Part shown: in pieces, positions 1 to 7,277 of the stretch
How positions within the stretch are numbered: position 1 is the first letter of the stretch
Layout: every line of letters begins with the position of its first letter
Source of the DNA: SURF-13 sp038924245
Lineage (GTDB): Bacteria > Pseudomonadota > Gammaproteobacteria > SURF-13
Assembly: GCA_038924245.1 (NCBI GenBank)
Contig: JBCKVB010000017.1
Coordinates: 1-27,283, forward strand
Direction of reading: 5' to 3'
DNA: 27,283 nucleotides
Program-made: the position numbers and the translations under genes
The notes under the pieces: generated by a model
The model's input: only the letters and a program-made list of their open reading frames with translations
Database searches by the model: none
Told to the model about the DNA's origin: nothing

Positions 1-223
1 CGGCTTGCTGATTCACGTATACGCCGCCGCCCTGCTGGAGCGTGATCACCACCGGCTTTTCCAGCGCCGCCGTGGCATGCCTGGCCTGGGCCAGATCCAC
101 GGGAATCTGGCCCGTGGAAATAAAGGTGGCGGTGGTGAGCACGATGACCAGCAGCACCAGCATCACGTCCACCAGCGGGATGACGTTGATCTGGTCCAGA
201 TCATGATCCACGCCGCACCCCAT
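1..223 (-). CDS. exbD: ExbD-type biopolymer transport protein, N-terminal part (runs off the window)
   Basis: Only the first ~74 residues are inside the window. Reading the minus strand from 223 gives a short cytoplasmic N-terminus followed by INVIPLVDVMLVLLVIVLTT, the ExbD/TolR transmembrane helix with its proton-pathway aspartate (VDVML). ExbD works with ExbB and TonB in the inner membrane to drive outer membrane transport from the proton motive force. The gene overlaps the end of exbB by 23 nt, so the two are translated together. A GTG at 211 is an alternative start with a better purine-rich stretch in front of it. A TolR role is possible from sequence alone, but the short ExbB neighbour and the Fur box upstream favour ExbD. 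Confidence 0.85.
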   Translation of the reverse strand, partial: MGCGVDHDLDQINVIPLVDVMLVLLVIVLTTATFISTGQIPVDLAQARHATAALEKPVVITLQQGGGVYVNQQA

Positions 224-632
224 CCTGGTAGCGGGAGACCAGCTCCTTCACGCGCCGCCGCAGCATGTTGTTCATCGCCACGCAGGGAATGGCGACCAAG
301 AGGCCCACCGCGGTCGCCTTGAGCGCCAGGCTCAGGCCCACCATGATGGTGCGCACGTCCATATTGCCCTCGGTGCCCATGGTATGAAAGGTGAGCATGA
401 TGCCGAACACCGTGCCGAGCAGGCCGATATAAGGGGCGTTGGCCGCCACGGTGCCGATCACGGTCAAGCGCCGGGTGAGTTCGGTTTCGAGCGCCTGGGC
501 GCTGGGAAACGCCGTCACGTCAATGCGCCGGTACAGGGACAGCCGCTCCACGGCAATGGCGACCGCCCATAGGCTGAGCAGCACCAGGCTGCCTATGATG
601 CCGTATTCGACCAGACTGGAAAGATAGGACAT
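201..632 (-). CDS. exbB: ExbB-type TonB-system energiser (short form)
   Basis: The 143-residue protein has a first membrane helix near residues 10-28 and two further helices in the C-terminal half. The conserved MotA/TolQ/ExbB stretch is present as APYIGLLGTVFGIMLTF (about 66-82) and SLALKATAVGLLVAIPCVAM (about 99-118). At 143 aa it matches the short ExbB class rather than E. coli ExbB (244 aa). It forms the proton channel with ExbD in the inner membrane. The start ATG at 632 sits about 30 nt downstream of a consensus promoter overlapped by a Fur box, so iron regulation is likely. exbD follows with overlap; a tonB gene may lie beyond the window edge. Confidence 0.9.
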   Translation of the reverse strand: MSYLSSLVEYGIIGSLVLLSLWAVAIAVERLSLYRRIDVTAFPSAQALETELTRRLTVIGTVAANAPYIGLLGTVFGIMLTFHTMGTEGNMDVRTIMVGLSLALKATAVGLLVAIPCVAMNNMLRRRVKELVSRYQDGVRRGS

Positions 633-662
633 GACTTAAAATCATACACGAAACTTGATCTG

Positions 663-681
663 AATGATAATTATAATCATT
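663..681 (-). promoter_or_regulatory. Fur box over the exbB promoter
   Basis: The sequence aatgataattataatcatt closely resembles the 19-bp Fur consensus; its core TGATAAT-T-ATAATCA (665-679) differs from the 7-1-7 inverted repeat at one position. It covers the -10 hexamer and the expected start point, the classical place for Fur-Fe2+ repression. Binding is inferred, not shown. Confidence 0.75.
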
Positions 682-698
682 AAGAATACTTGTGTCAA
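670..698 (-). promoter_or_regulatory. Consensus sigma70 promoter of exbB-exbD
   Basis: Read on the minus strand, TTGACA (698-693) and TATAAT (675-670) are separated by exactly 17 nt (692-676). Both hexamers are perfect matches to the consensus. Transcription would start near 662-664 and give an untranslated leader of about 30 nt before exbB. Confidence 0.8.
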
Positions 699-778
699 TC
701 CGGCCGCATGGCATCAAGGGGGTGGTTTCATTATTCCAACACCCCGCGGCTTGCCGCAGGCACAAAGCAATGGGGTTC

Positions 779-810
779 CCAAAGGGGAGAGACGTAGTTC
801 TCCCCTTTGG
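779..810. repeat. Perfect 12-bp inverted repeat downstream of hemJ
   Basis: Arms ccaaaggggaga (779-790) and tctcccctttgg (799-810) can form a 12-bp stem with an 8-nt loop. It lies 46 nt after the hemJ stop on the transcribed strand, so it may end hemJ transcription or protect its 3' end, but no T-tract follows on either strand. The rest of the 633-855 gap holds the exbB promoter and nothing else I can recognise, apart from a small palindrome cttcgcgcgaag near 828-839. Confidence 0.5.
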
Positions 811-855
811 TCGCGAGCGCGAATTCACTTCGCGCGAAGCGAAATCAAACAGGGG

Positions 856-1278
856 CTAGAGCGGCTTAACGACGGCGAGGATGACGATAGCGGCAAGCAA
901 CAGCACCGGCGCTTCGTTCACCCAGCGGTAAAACACGTGGCTTTTGCGGTTGCGTTCAAATTGAAAGTCGCGCATCAGCTTGTAGCAGTAAAGGTGGTAG
1001 GCGATAAGCAGCAGCACCAGAAATAATTTGGCGTGCAGCCAGCCCTGGTTGGAGTAAAGCGCCCAGGCATAGTCCCACAGCATCCACAGTCCGAATAGGA
1101 GGGTGAGGATAGCCCACGGCGTGATAAAGAAAAACAGTTTGCGCTCCATGACCTTGAAGCGCTCGTTGCCGGCGGCGTCTTCGGTCAGGGCGTGATAGAC
1201 GAACAAACGCGGCAGGTAAAACAGGCCCGCGAGCCAGGCGGTCATGAAGATGAGGTGTAGCGCCTTGACCCAGGCCAT
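856..1278 (-). CDS. hemJ: HemJ-type protoporphyrinogen IX oxidase (UPF0093)
   Basis: A 140-residue polytopic membrane protein that matches the HemJ family along its length: it opens with MAWVKALHLIFMTAWLAGLF and continues with YLPRLFVYHA, including the conserved family histidines (His8, the haem-ligand candidate, and the His of VYHA). Four hydrophobic segments lie near residues 5-25, 50-70, 80-98 and 120-138. HemJ oxidises protoporphyrinogen IX to protoporphyrin IX, the penultimate step of haem synthesis, in bacteria that lack HemG or HemY. The ATG at 1278 gives the family's usual N-terminus; the ribosome binding site is weak. It lies between exbB and the tlpA-like gene, all on the minus strand, but separated by palindromes. 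Confidence 0.88.
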   Translation of the reverse strand: MAWVKALHLIFMTAWLAGLFYLPRLFVYHALTEDAAGNERFKVMERKLFFFITPWAILTLLFGLWMLWDYAWALYSNQGWLHAKLFLVLLLIAYHLYCYKLMRDFQFERNRKSHVFYRWVNEAPVLLLAAIVILAVVKPL

Positions 1279-1294
1279 GCGGATTTATTGGGGG

Positions 1295-1320
1295 GTGCAA
1301 TCAAAAATTTTTGATTGCAC
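1295..1320. repeat. Perfect 26-bp palindrome between tlpA-like gene and hemJ
   Basis: Two 13-bp arms, GTGCAATCAAAAA and its exact complement, abut with no spacer. It lies just upstream of the hemJ start (1278) and downstream of the tlpA-like stop. No T-run follows, so it is either an atypical terminator or a binding site for a dimeric regulator. A second imperfect hairpin follows at 1331-1353 (ccttctccc / gggggaagg, one G-T pair), of the short C-rich/G-rich kind seen elsewhere in the window. Confidence 0.6.
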
Positions 1321-1382
1321 AGCAAAGCCCCCTTCTCCCTCGACGGGGGAAGGATGGGATGGGGGTGAAAAGCGATCAGGTA

Positions 1383-1904
1383 TCACAAACTCGTGCGCGG
1401 CGGCTCGGGCAGCATGGAAAGGATTTGCGCGCGCAGTTGCGCCATGTCCATGGCGCCTTGCGCGCGCCGCACGATCACGCCGGCCGGGCTCAGCAAGAAA
1501 CTGGTGGGTGTGACGCGCACGTCGCCGAAGGCGCGCGCGGCCTCGCCTTCGGCGTCATGCGCGACCAGATACGGCAGTTGGCGCGCGCGCACCAGCGCGG
1601 CGATGTCTTGCGGCACATCGTAGTCCATGGCCAGCGCCAGGATCTCAAACCCGCGCGGGCTCAGCTCGCGATGCAGCTCAACCAAATACGGCATCTCGCT
1701 CACGCAGGTGCCGCAGGTGGTGGCCCAGAAAGTGACCAGCACCGGCCGGCCGCGCAGACCGGAGAGTGTTTGCTGCGCGCCGTCCAGGGTGGCAAAGCGC
1801 ACTTCGGGCGCGCGCGTCACACCGGCCGGGGCGAGCCACACGTAGCCCGCCGCCGCGAGCAACGCGATCGTAAACAGGCCGATGAAAAGATCGCGCGCCT
1901 TCAT
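1383..1904 (-). CDS. TlpA/ResA-like periplasmic thiol-disulfide oxidoreductase
   Basis: The 173-residue protein starts with a positively charged end and one hydrophobic anchor (about residues 6-25), so the thioredoxin domain is probably periplasmic and membrane-tethered. The redox motif is FWATTCGTCVSEMP, with CXXC at residues 64-67; the cis-proline stretch is VRVTPTSFLL. This is the TlpA/ResA/DsbE group, which reduces disulfides for cytochrome c maturation or other periplasmic targets; which one cannot be told from sequence. The ATG at 1904 lies 1 nt after the gyrB TGA (TGACATG), so it is translated from the gyrB transcript, an unusual operon partner. Confidence 0.85.
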   Translation of the reverse strand: MKARDLFIGLFTIALLAAAGYVWLAPAGVTRAPEVRFATLDGAQQTLSGLRGRPVLVTFWATTCGTCVSEMPYLVELHRELSPRGFEILALAMDYDVPQDIAALVRARQLPYLVAHDAEGEAARAFGDVRVTPTSFLLSPAGVIVRRAQGAMDMAQLRAQILSMLPEPPRTSL

Positions 1905-1905
1905 G

Positions 1906-4311
1906 TCACACGTCCAGATTGGACGCCAGCAGCGCGTTCTTCTCGATGAACTCGCGCCGCGCTTCCACCTGGTCGCCCATCAGGGTGGTGAAAATGATGT
2001 CGGTGGCCACCGCGTCCTCGATCCGCACCCGCAACAGACGGCGGGTTGCGGGATCCATGGTGGTTTCCCATAGTTGTTCGGGGTTCATCTCGCCCAAGCC
2101 CTTGTAGCGCTGCACGGCCAGGCCGCGCTTGGCCTCTTCCATCAGCCACTCCAGCACCTGCTTGAAGCTGTCCACCCCCTGGCCGCGCTCGCCGCGCTCT
2201 ACCCGCGCGCCGGGACCGATCAGTTGGCGCAGCTCCGCGCCCAACTGAGCCAGGCTGCGATATTCTTCGGAGATGAACAGGTCGGGGGCGAGCGCCTGGC
2301 TGTATACCACGCCGTGCTTGATGATGCGCACCTGCGCCTGATAATGGCCCGCCACCCGCGCCAGCTTGAGCTCGTAATGCGCCTGGCCCTGGGCGTTGCA
2401 TTGCTGCTCCAATTGCGCGAGCCAGGCGTGCGCCTGCGCCTCGTCCTGCAGCGCCTCGGGCGCAAGCGGCGGCAGGTGCAACATGCTTTCCAGCAGCAGC
2501 GGGTCATAGCGGCGCGCCAAGCGGCGCAGGGTGTTTTGCAGCGCGTCATAGCGGCGCGCCAAGGCTTCGAGTGGCGCGCCGGTCAAGGCGTTAACGCCCG
2601 CGCGCGGGGTGAGGGCGGCGCCTTCCAGCGCGGTCTGCATCAGGTACTCGGCCATCGCGTCGCCGTCCTTGACATAGCGTTCCTGCTTGCCGCGCTTGAC
2701 CTTGTACAGCGGCGGCTGGGCGATGTAGATGTGGCCGCGCTCGATCAGCTCCGGCATCTGGCGATAGAAGAAGGTCAGCAGCAGGGTGCGGATGTGCGAG
2801 CCGTCCACGTCGGCGTCAGTCATGATGATGATGCGGTGGTAGCGCAGCTTGTCCGGGTTGTAATCCTCGCGCCCGATGCCGCAGCCGAGCGCGGTGATGA
2901 GCGTGGCCACCTCGGCCGAGGCCAGCATCTTGTCAAAGCGCGCGCGCTCCACGTTCAGGATCTTGCCCTTCAGGGGCAGGATGGCCTGGCAGCGCCGGTC
3001 GCGTCCCTGCTTGGCCGAGCCGCCCGCCGAGTCGCCCTCCACCAGGAACAGCTCGGATTGCGCCGGGTCCTTCTCCTGGCAGTCGGCGAGCTTGCCGGGC
3101 AGACCGGCCGGGTCCAGCGCCCCCTTGCGGCGCGTCATCTCGCGCGCCTTGCGCGCCGCCTCGCGCGCGCGCGCGGCCTCCATCACCTTGCCCACGATGG
3201 CCTTGGCCTCGGCGGGATTTTCCAGCAGGAACTCTTCCAGCTTCTCGCCCAGCACCGATTCCACTACGGGCTTTACCTCGGACGACACCAGCTTGTCCTT
3301 GGTCTGGGAGGAAAACTTGGGGTCGGACACCTTGACCGAGAGCACCGCAGTCAAGCCCTCGCGCGCGTCGTCGCCGGTGAGCGCGAGCTTTTCCTTCTTG
3401 GCCTCGCGCTCCACATACTGGTTGATGGTGCGCGTGAGCGCGGCGCGAAAACCCGCCAGATGAGTGCCGCCGTCGCGCTGCGGGATGTTGTTGGTGAAAC
3501 AGAACATGCTCTCCTGATAGGAGTCGTTCCACTGCAGCGCCGCCTCCACCACCACCCCGTCGCGCACCGTGTTCACGTAGCACACCTTGGGATGGATCGG
3601 GGTCTTGTTGCGGTTCAGGTATTCCACGAAGGCGCGGATGCCGCCCTGGTATTCAAACAGGTCTTCCTTGCCGCTGCGCTCGTCGAATAAACGAATGCGC
3701 ACGCCGGAATTTAAGAACGACAGTTCGCGCAGGCGCTGCGCCAGGATGTCGTAGTGAAAATCGGTGTTGTTGGTGAAGATCGTCGGGCTGGGCTTGAAGT
3801 ACACCTCGGTGCCGCGCTCCCGGCTCTCGCCGATGACCTGGAGTGGGGCGAGCGGCACGCCGAGATGGTACTCCTGGCGGTGCAGCTTGCCGTCGCGGCG
3901 GATGGTGAGGCGCAGCACGCCGGACAGGGCGTTCACCACCGATACCCCCACGCCATGCAGGCCGCCGGACACCTTGTACGAGTCGGTGTCGAACTTGCCG
4001 CCGGAGTGCAGCGTGGTCATGATGACCTCGGCGGCGGAGACGCCCTCCTCGTGGTGGATGTCCACCGGAATCCCGCGCCCGTTGTCGGTGACGCTCACCC
4101 CGCCGTCGTTGTGGATGATGACCGTGATCTCGGTGCAGTAGCCGGCCAGCGCCTCATCCACCGCGTTGTCCACCACCTCGAACACCATGTGGTGCAAGCC
4201 GGTGCCGTCATCGGTGTCGCCGATGTACATGCCGGGGCGTTTGCGCACCGCATCCAGCCCCTTGAGGACCTTGATGCTGGTGGAGTCGTAGATGGCGGCT
4301 GGCTGGTTCAT
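1906..4311 (-). CDS. gyrB: DNA gyrase subunit B
   Basis: At 801 residues it matches the long Gram-negative GyrB (E. coli 804). It supplies the ATPase for negative supercoiling in the GyrA2B2 complex. Visible landmarks are RPGMYIGDT (25-33), the GHKL ATP-site stretch DNAVDEA (about 48-54), GGLHGVGVSVVNALS, the TOPRIM glutamate in LVEGDSAGGSAKQGRDR, the metal-binding MTDADVDGSHIRTLL and the C-terminal QRYKGLGEMNP. The family insert between TOPRIM and the tail carries a short internal duplication (see 2504-2563). The ATG at 4311 gives the expected N-terminus. recF, often upstream, is absent; a parS site and dnaN follow directly. Confidence 0.98.
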   Translation of the reverse strand: MNQPAAIYDSTSIKVLKGLDAVRKRPGMYIGDTDDGTGLHHMVFEVVDNAVDEALAGYCTEITVIIHNDGGVSVTDNGRGIPVDIHHEEGVSAAEVIMTTLHSGGKFDTDSYKVSGGLHGVGVSVVNALSGVLRLTIRRDGKLHRQEYHLGVPLAPLQVIGESRERGTEVYFKPSPTIFTNNTDFHYDILAQRLRELSFLNSGVRIRLFDERSGKEDLFEYQGGIRAFVEYLNRNKTPIHPKVCYVNTVRDGVVVEAALQWNDSYQESMFCFTNNIPQRDGGTHLAGFRAALTRTINQYVEREAKKEKLALTGDDAREGLTAVLSVKVSDPKFSSQTKDKLVSSEVKPVVESVLGEKLEEFLLENPAEAKAIVGKVMEAARAREAARKAREMTRRKGALDPAGLPGKLADCQEKDPAQSELFLVEGDSAGGSAKQGRDRRCQAILPLKGKILNVERARFDKMLASAEVATLITALGCGIGREDYNPDKLRYHRIIIMTDADVDGSHIRTLLLTFFYRQMPELIERGHIYIAQPPLYKVKRGKQERYVKDGDAMAEYLMQTALEGAALTPRAGVNALTGAPLEALARRYDALQNTLRRLARRYDPLLLESMLHLPPLAPEALQDEAQAHAWLAQLEQQCNAQGQAHYELKLARVAGHYQAQVRIIKHGVVYSQALAPDLFISEEYRSLAQLGAELRQLIGPGARVERGERGQGVDSFKQVLEWLMEEAKRGLAVQRYKGLGEMNPEQLWETTMDPATRRLLRVRIEDAVATDIIFTTLMGDQVEARREFIEKNALLASNLDV
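2504..2563. repeat. 18-bp direct repeat inside gyrB
   Basis: tcatagcggcgcgccaag occurs at 2504-2521 and again at 2546-2563, a 42-bp period. Both copies encode LARRYD in the GyrB insert, 14 residues apart. It looks like a small in-frame duplication in a variable part of the protein. Confidence 0.8.
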
Positions 4312-4385
4312 TTAGAGGGTCTGTAACAGGTAAAATTATAGCCGATTTTCACCCCGCTGTCGCCAGATTTGAGGCTGCGCCGGGC

Positions 4386-4405
4386 GATGTTCCACGTGGA
4401 ACATC
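4386..4405. promoter_or_regulatory. parS: parS centromere-like site
   Basis: GATGTTCCACGTGGAACATC is a perfect 20-bp palindrome. Its 16-bp core TGTTCCACGTGGAACA fits the broadly conserved bacterial parS motif (consensus TGTTtCACGTGaAACA). ParB binds such sites close to oriC, spreads, and recruits SMC for chromosome segregation. It lies in the 126-bp gap between gyrB and dnaN, about 1.2 kb from the proposed origin, which is where parS sites cluster. Confidence 0.92.
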
Positions 4406-4437
4406 GAGGTTTTCCGTGCCCTTGTTGCAGCTGGGTT

Positions 4438-5541
4438 TTACAACCGCATCGGCATCACCACGTACTTGCAGCCGTCCGCCTCCACGCCCTCGATCTGGGC
4501 GCTGCTGTTGCTGTCGGTGAGATAGATGCGCACCTTTTCCTGGCCTATCGCGTTCAGCGCATCGAGCAGGTAATTGGCATTGAATCCCACCTCCAACGGC
4601 TCGCCCTGATAGTCAATGGCGACGTCTTCCTCCGCCTCCTCCTGCTCCGGGTTGTGCGTGTGCAGGTGCAGCTCGCCCGGCTTGAACTGCATGCGCACGC
4701 TGCGGAATTTCTCGTTGGACAGCACCGACGTGCGCACCAGGGCCTGGCGCAGCGGGTCGCGCACCGCCTCGACGCTTTTATCATCGGTGCGCGGCAGCAC
4801 CCGCTGGTAATCGGGAAAGCGGCCGTCTATCAGCTTGGAGGTGAGCGTCACCGCGCCGGTGATGAAGCGGATGTGGTTGCTGGTGATCTGCACCGTTACT
4901 TCACCTTCCTGTTCCTGCAGCACGCGCTGCAACTCCAGCACCCCTTTGCGTGGCAGTATGACCTGCTTCTCCTCCTCGCACGAATGTTGTACCTGCGTTT
5001 CACAGAGCGCCATGCGGTGTCCGTCGGTGGCCACGGTGATCAGGCGTCCCGGCTTGAGTTCGATGAGCATGCCGTTGAGGTAATAGCGCACGTCCTGTTG
5101 CGCCATGGCGAACTGGGTGCGCTCCAACTGGCGGCGCAGTTGCGCCCGTGGCAGGGTAAATTCCACCTCCGGCTGGAGCTTCTCCAGCGCCGGAAACTCC
5201 GCCGCAGGCAAGGTTGCCAGCGCGAAACGCCCCTTGCCGCTGCGCAGCACGCCACGCTCCTTCTCCACGCTGATCTCCACCGCTGCCCCGTCCGGCAGGG
5301 CGCGGCAGATATCCAGTAGTTTGCGCGCCGGCAGTGTGGCTTTTCCCGCCTCTGAGGGTTTATCCAGCGGAACCGTGACTATCAGCTCCACTTCAAGATC
5401 GGTTGCCGTGACGGTCATGCTGTCTTTTTCCACCACAACCAAAACATTGGAGAGGATGGGTAGAGTCTGTTTGCGCTCCACTACCCCACTTACGAGCTGA
5501 AGCGGGCGTAGCAGCATGTCGCGTGTAAGTATAAGTTTCAT
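4438..5541 (-). CDS. dnaN: DNA polymerase III beta sliding clamp
   Basis: The 367-residue protein has the normal length of the clamp (E. coli 366) and its N-terminus MKLILTRDMLLRPLQLVSGVVERKQTLPILSN fits the family through all three topologically similar domains to the conserved ending YVVMPMRL, where the VMPMRL tail forms part of the pocket for clamp-binding motifs. The ring dimer tethers polymerase III and other proteins to DNA. On the minus strand AGGTAA lies 8 nt before the ATG at 5541, a reasonable ribosome binding site. It is next to dnaA and downstream of the AT-rich putative origin. Confidence 0.97.
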   Translation of the reverse strand: MKLILTRDMLLRPLQLVSGVVERKQTLPILSNVLVVVEKDSMTVTATDLEVELIVTVPLDKPSEAGKATLPARKLLDICRALPDGAAVEISVEKERGVLRSGKGRFALATLPAAEFPALEKLQPEVEFTLPRAQLRRQLERTQFAMAQQDVRYYLNGMLIELKPGRLITVATDGHRMALCETQVQHSCEEEKQVILPRKGVLELQRVLQEQEGEVTVQITSNHIRFITGAVTLTSKLIDGRFPDYQRVLPRTDDKSVEAVRDPLRQALVRTSVLSNEKFRSVRMQFKPGELHLHTHNPEQEEAEEDVAIDYQGEPLEVGFNANYLLDALNAIGQEKVRIYLTDSNSSAQIEGVEADGCKYVVMPMRL

Positions 5542-5721
5542 TTATCTTTACCTAATTAATTATTAATAGTGAGCCGTTTAACTGAGTAAACACTATAAGT
5601 CTTTTAAAATCAATTTGTTATGTTATTAAAACGCTGTGGATAACACTATCTCATTTATTGTGTTTCTGTGGATAAAATCTATAAGGATATTTTACCGTGT
5701 GTTATTCACAGGATATGTACA
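5542..5721. other. oriC: Putative replication origin (oriC) with DnaA boxes
   Basis: This 180-bp gap between dnaN and dnaA is much richer in AT than its surroundings. It contains two perfect DnaA boxes, TGTGGATAA at 5635-5643 and 5667-5675, and one in the opposite orientation, TTATTCACA at 5702-5710 (TTATNCACA). Spacings are 32 and 35 bp, about three helical turns. AT-rich runs that could unwind lie at 5541-5630. The gap between dnaA and rpmH has no DnaA box, so the origin is more likely here; alternatively these boxes only autoregulate dnaN. Confidence 0.6.
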
Positions 5722-7050
5722 TCATGATGTCAAGATACGCACAAGCACTGAATACTCTTCTGCGATGCGAGAATCGCTCTCTTTAAGCTCACACACCTTG
5801 CGGCAGGCGTGCAGCACCGTGGTGTGGTCGCGTCCGCCGAAGGCGCGCCCGATCTCGGGCAGGCTATTATTGGTAAGTTCCTTGGCCAGCGCCATAGCCA
5901 CCTGGCGCGGGCGCGCCAAGGTACGCGAGCGGCGCGGCGAGAGCAGATCAGCCACGCGCATCTTGTAGTAATCCGCCACGGTCTTCTGGATATTTTCGAT
6001 GGTGACCAGCTTGTCCTGTAACGCAAGCAAGTCGCGCAGCGCTTCCTTGGCGAGATCCGGGGTGATGGGCCGGTTGGTGAAGCGCGCGTTGGCGACTACA
6101 CGCCGCAATGCGCCTTCCAGCTCGCGGATGTTGGCGCGGAAGCGCTTGGCGATGAAAAAGGCGACATCATCAGGTACCCGTGCTTTCATCTGTTCCGCCT
6201 TGCTCAATAAGATCGCCACGCGCGTTTCCAGCTCCGGCGGTTCGATGACCGCGGTCAGCCCCCAACCGAAGCGCGAGGTGAGGCGCTCTTCCAGCCCACT
6301 GACCTCTTTCGGATAGCGGTCGCAGGTCATGACCACCTGGTGCCGGCCTTCCAGCAGCGCGTTGAAGGTATGGAAAAATTCCTCTTGCGAGCGTTCCTTG
6401 CCAGCGAAGAACTGGATGTCGTCTATGAGCAGCGCGTCCACCGAACGGTAGTAGCGCTTGAAGTCGTTGATGGTGTTGTGCTGTAGCGCCTTGACCATGT
6501 CCGCCACATAGCGCTCCGAGTGCAGGTACACCACGCGCGCGTCGGGACGGTGCTGCTTGATGTAATTGCCGATGGCGTGCATCAGGTGCGTCTTGCCCAG
6601 GCCCACGCCGCCGTAGATAAACAGCGGGTTGTAGGCGCCGGTCAGGTCCTGCGCTGCCTGCAACGAGGCGGCGCGCGCCAGCTCGTTGGACTTGCCCGCC
6701 ACGAAACTGTCGAAGGTGTATTCCGGGTTCAGCCAGGTCGGACCGCTGTCGCGCGTGCCGCCGCGCGGCGCCAGGCCCTGTTGCGCGGCGCTGGGCGCGG
6801 TCGCGGTCTGGCGCTTGGCGCCGACCTCGATCTGTACCCGCGGCGCCCTGCCGTTGGCAAGCTGCACCACGATGGTGTTGATTTGCTCGATGAAGCGCTC
6901 GTTCACCCAGTCCAGCACAAAGCGGTTGGGGGCGAGCAGGCGCAGGCTGGCGCCGTCCTCGATGGCATGCAGCGGACGGATCCAGGTATTAAATTGTTGC
7001 GGAGACAGCTCGCCTTCCAGACGACCGAGACATTTTTCCCACAGACCCAA
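5722..7050 (-). CDS. dnaA: Chromosomal replication initiator DnaA
   Basis: The 442-residue AAA+ protein binds DnaA boxes and opens oriC. Domain I is at about 1-80 (LWEKCLGRLEGELSPQQFNTWIRPL), a short variable linker at about 80-105, the AAA+ core with Walker A GGVGLGKT (147-154) and Walker B LLIDDIQFF (about 208-215), and domain IV with the box-binding signature FGGRDHTTVLHACRKV near the end. The start is a TTG at 7050, supported by a gaggggg stretch 8 nt upstream and by alignment to the usual N-terminus; no in-frame ATG suits. It is divergent from rpmH, as in many Proteobacteria. Confidence 0.97.
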   Translation of the reverse strand: MGLWEKCLGRLEGELSPQQFNTWIRPLHAIEDGASLRLLAPNRFVLDWVNERFIEQINTIVVQLANGRAPRVQIEVGAKRQTATAPSAAQQGLAPRGGTRDSGPTWLNPEYTFDSFVAGKSNELARAASLQAAQDLTGAYNPLFIYGGVGLGKTHLMHAIGNYIKQHRPDARVVYLHSERYVADMVKALQHNTINDFKRYYRSVDALLIDDIQFFAGKERSQEEFFHTFNALLEGRHQVVMTCDRYPKEVSGLEERLTSRFGWGLTAVIEPPELETRVAILLSKAEQMKARVPDDVAFFIAKRFRANIRELEGALRRVVANARFTNRPITPDLAKEALRDLLALQDKLVTIENIQKTVADYYKMRVADLLSPRRSRTLARPRQVAMALAKELTNNSLPEIGRAFGGRDHTTVLHACRKVCELKESDSRIAEEYSVLVRILTS

Positions 7051-7143
7051 AGCGACAACCCCCTCACAAGATGCCGCAAGGCGCCATGCGCCGTGTGGCA
7101 GGCGTTCAGTCTATACGGTAAACAGCGCGCGCGCCAGTTGAGC

Positions 7144-7158
7144 GGGCGGGCGGGCGGG
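7144..7158 (+). other. Canonical G-quadruplex motif between dnaA and rpmH
   Basis: GGGCGGGCGGGCGGG has four runs of three G separated by single cytosines, a pattern known to favour very stable parallel quadruplexes. It lies on the plus strand 36 nt before the -35 of the rpmH promoter and within the likely upstream region of dnaA. Confidence 0.7.
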
Positions 7159-7194
7159 TAAAGCACGCGAGGCAGGCTGCGGCGGGATTTTACA

Positions 7195-7223
7195 TTGACA
7201 AGCGAAGCGCCTGGAAATAGAAT
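7195..7223 (+). promoter_or_regulatory. Strong sigma70 promoter of rpmH-rnpA-yidD-yidC
   Basis: TTGACA (7195-7200) and TAGAAT (7218-7223) are 17 nt apart; only one base departs from consensus. The leader to rpmH is about 47 nt. A strong promoter suits a ribosomal protein gene. Confidence 0.8.
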
Positions 7224-7277
7224 ATATCGTTTATAAATTAAGAAACTAACGCCGTCAGCCGAGAGTTTAGCGCAAAC

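Noticed and set aside
2074..3690. Long plus-strand open frame (538 codons) opposite gyrB
   Set aside because: It lies entirely antisense to gyrB, has low-complexity His/Leu/Arg/Gln-rich translation and no recognisable domain; long antisense frames are common in GC-rich genes.
4369..5319. Plus-strand open frame (316 codons) opposite dnaN
   Set aside because: Antisense shadow of dnaN with no family resemblance.
7051..7194. oriC between dnaA and rpmH
   Set aside because: The gap is GC-rich and has no DnaA box, unlike the gap between dnaN and dnaA.
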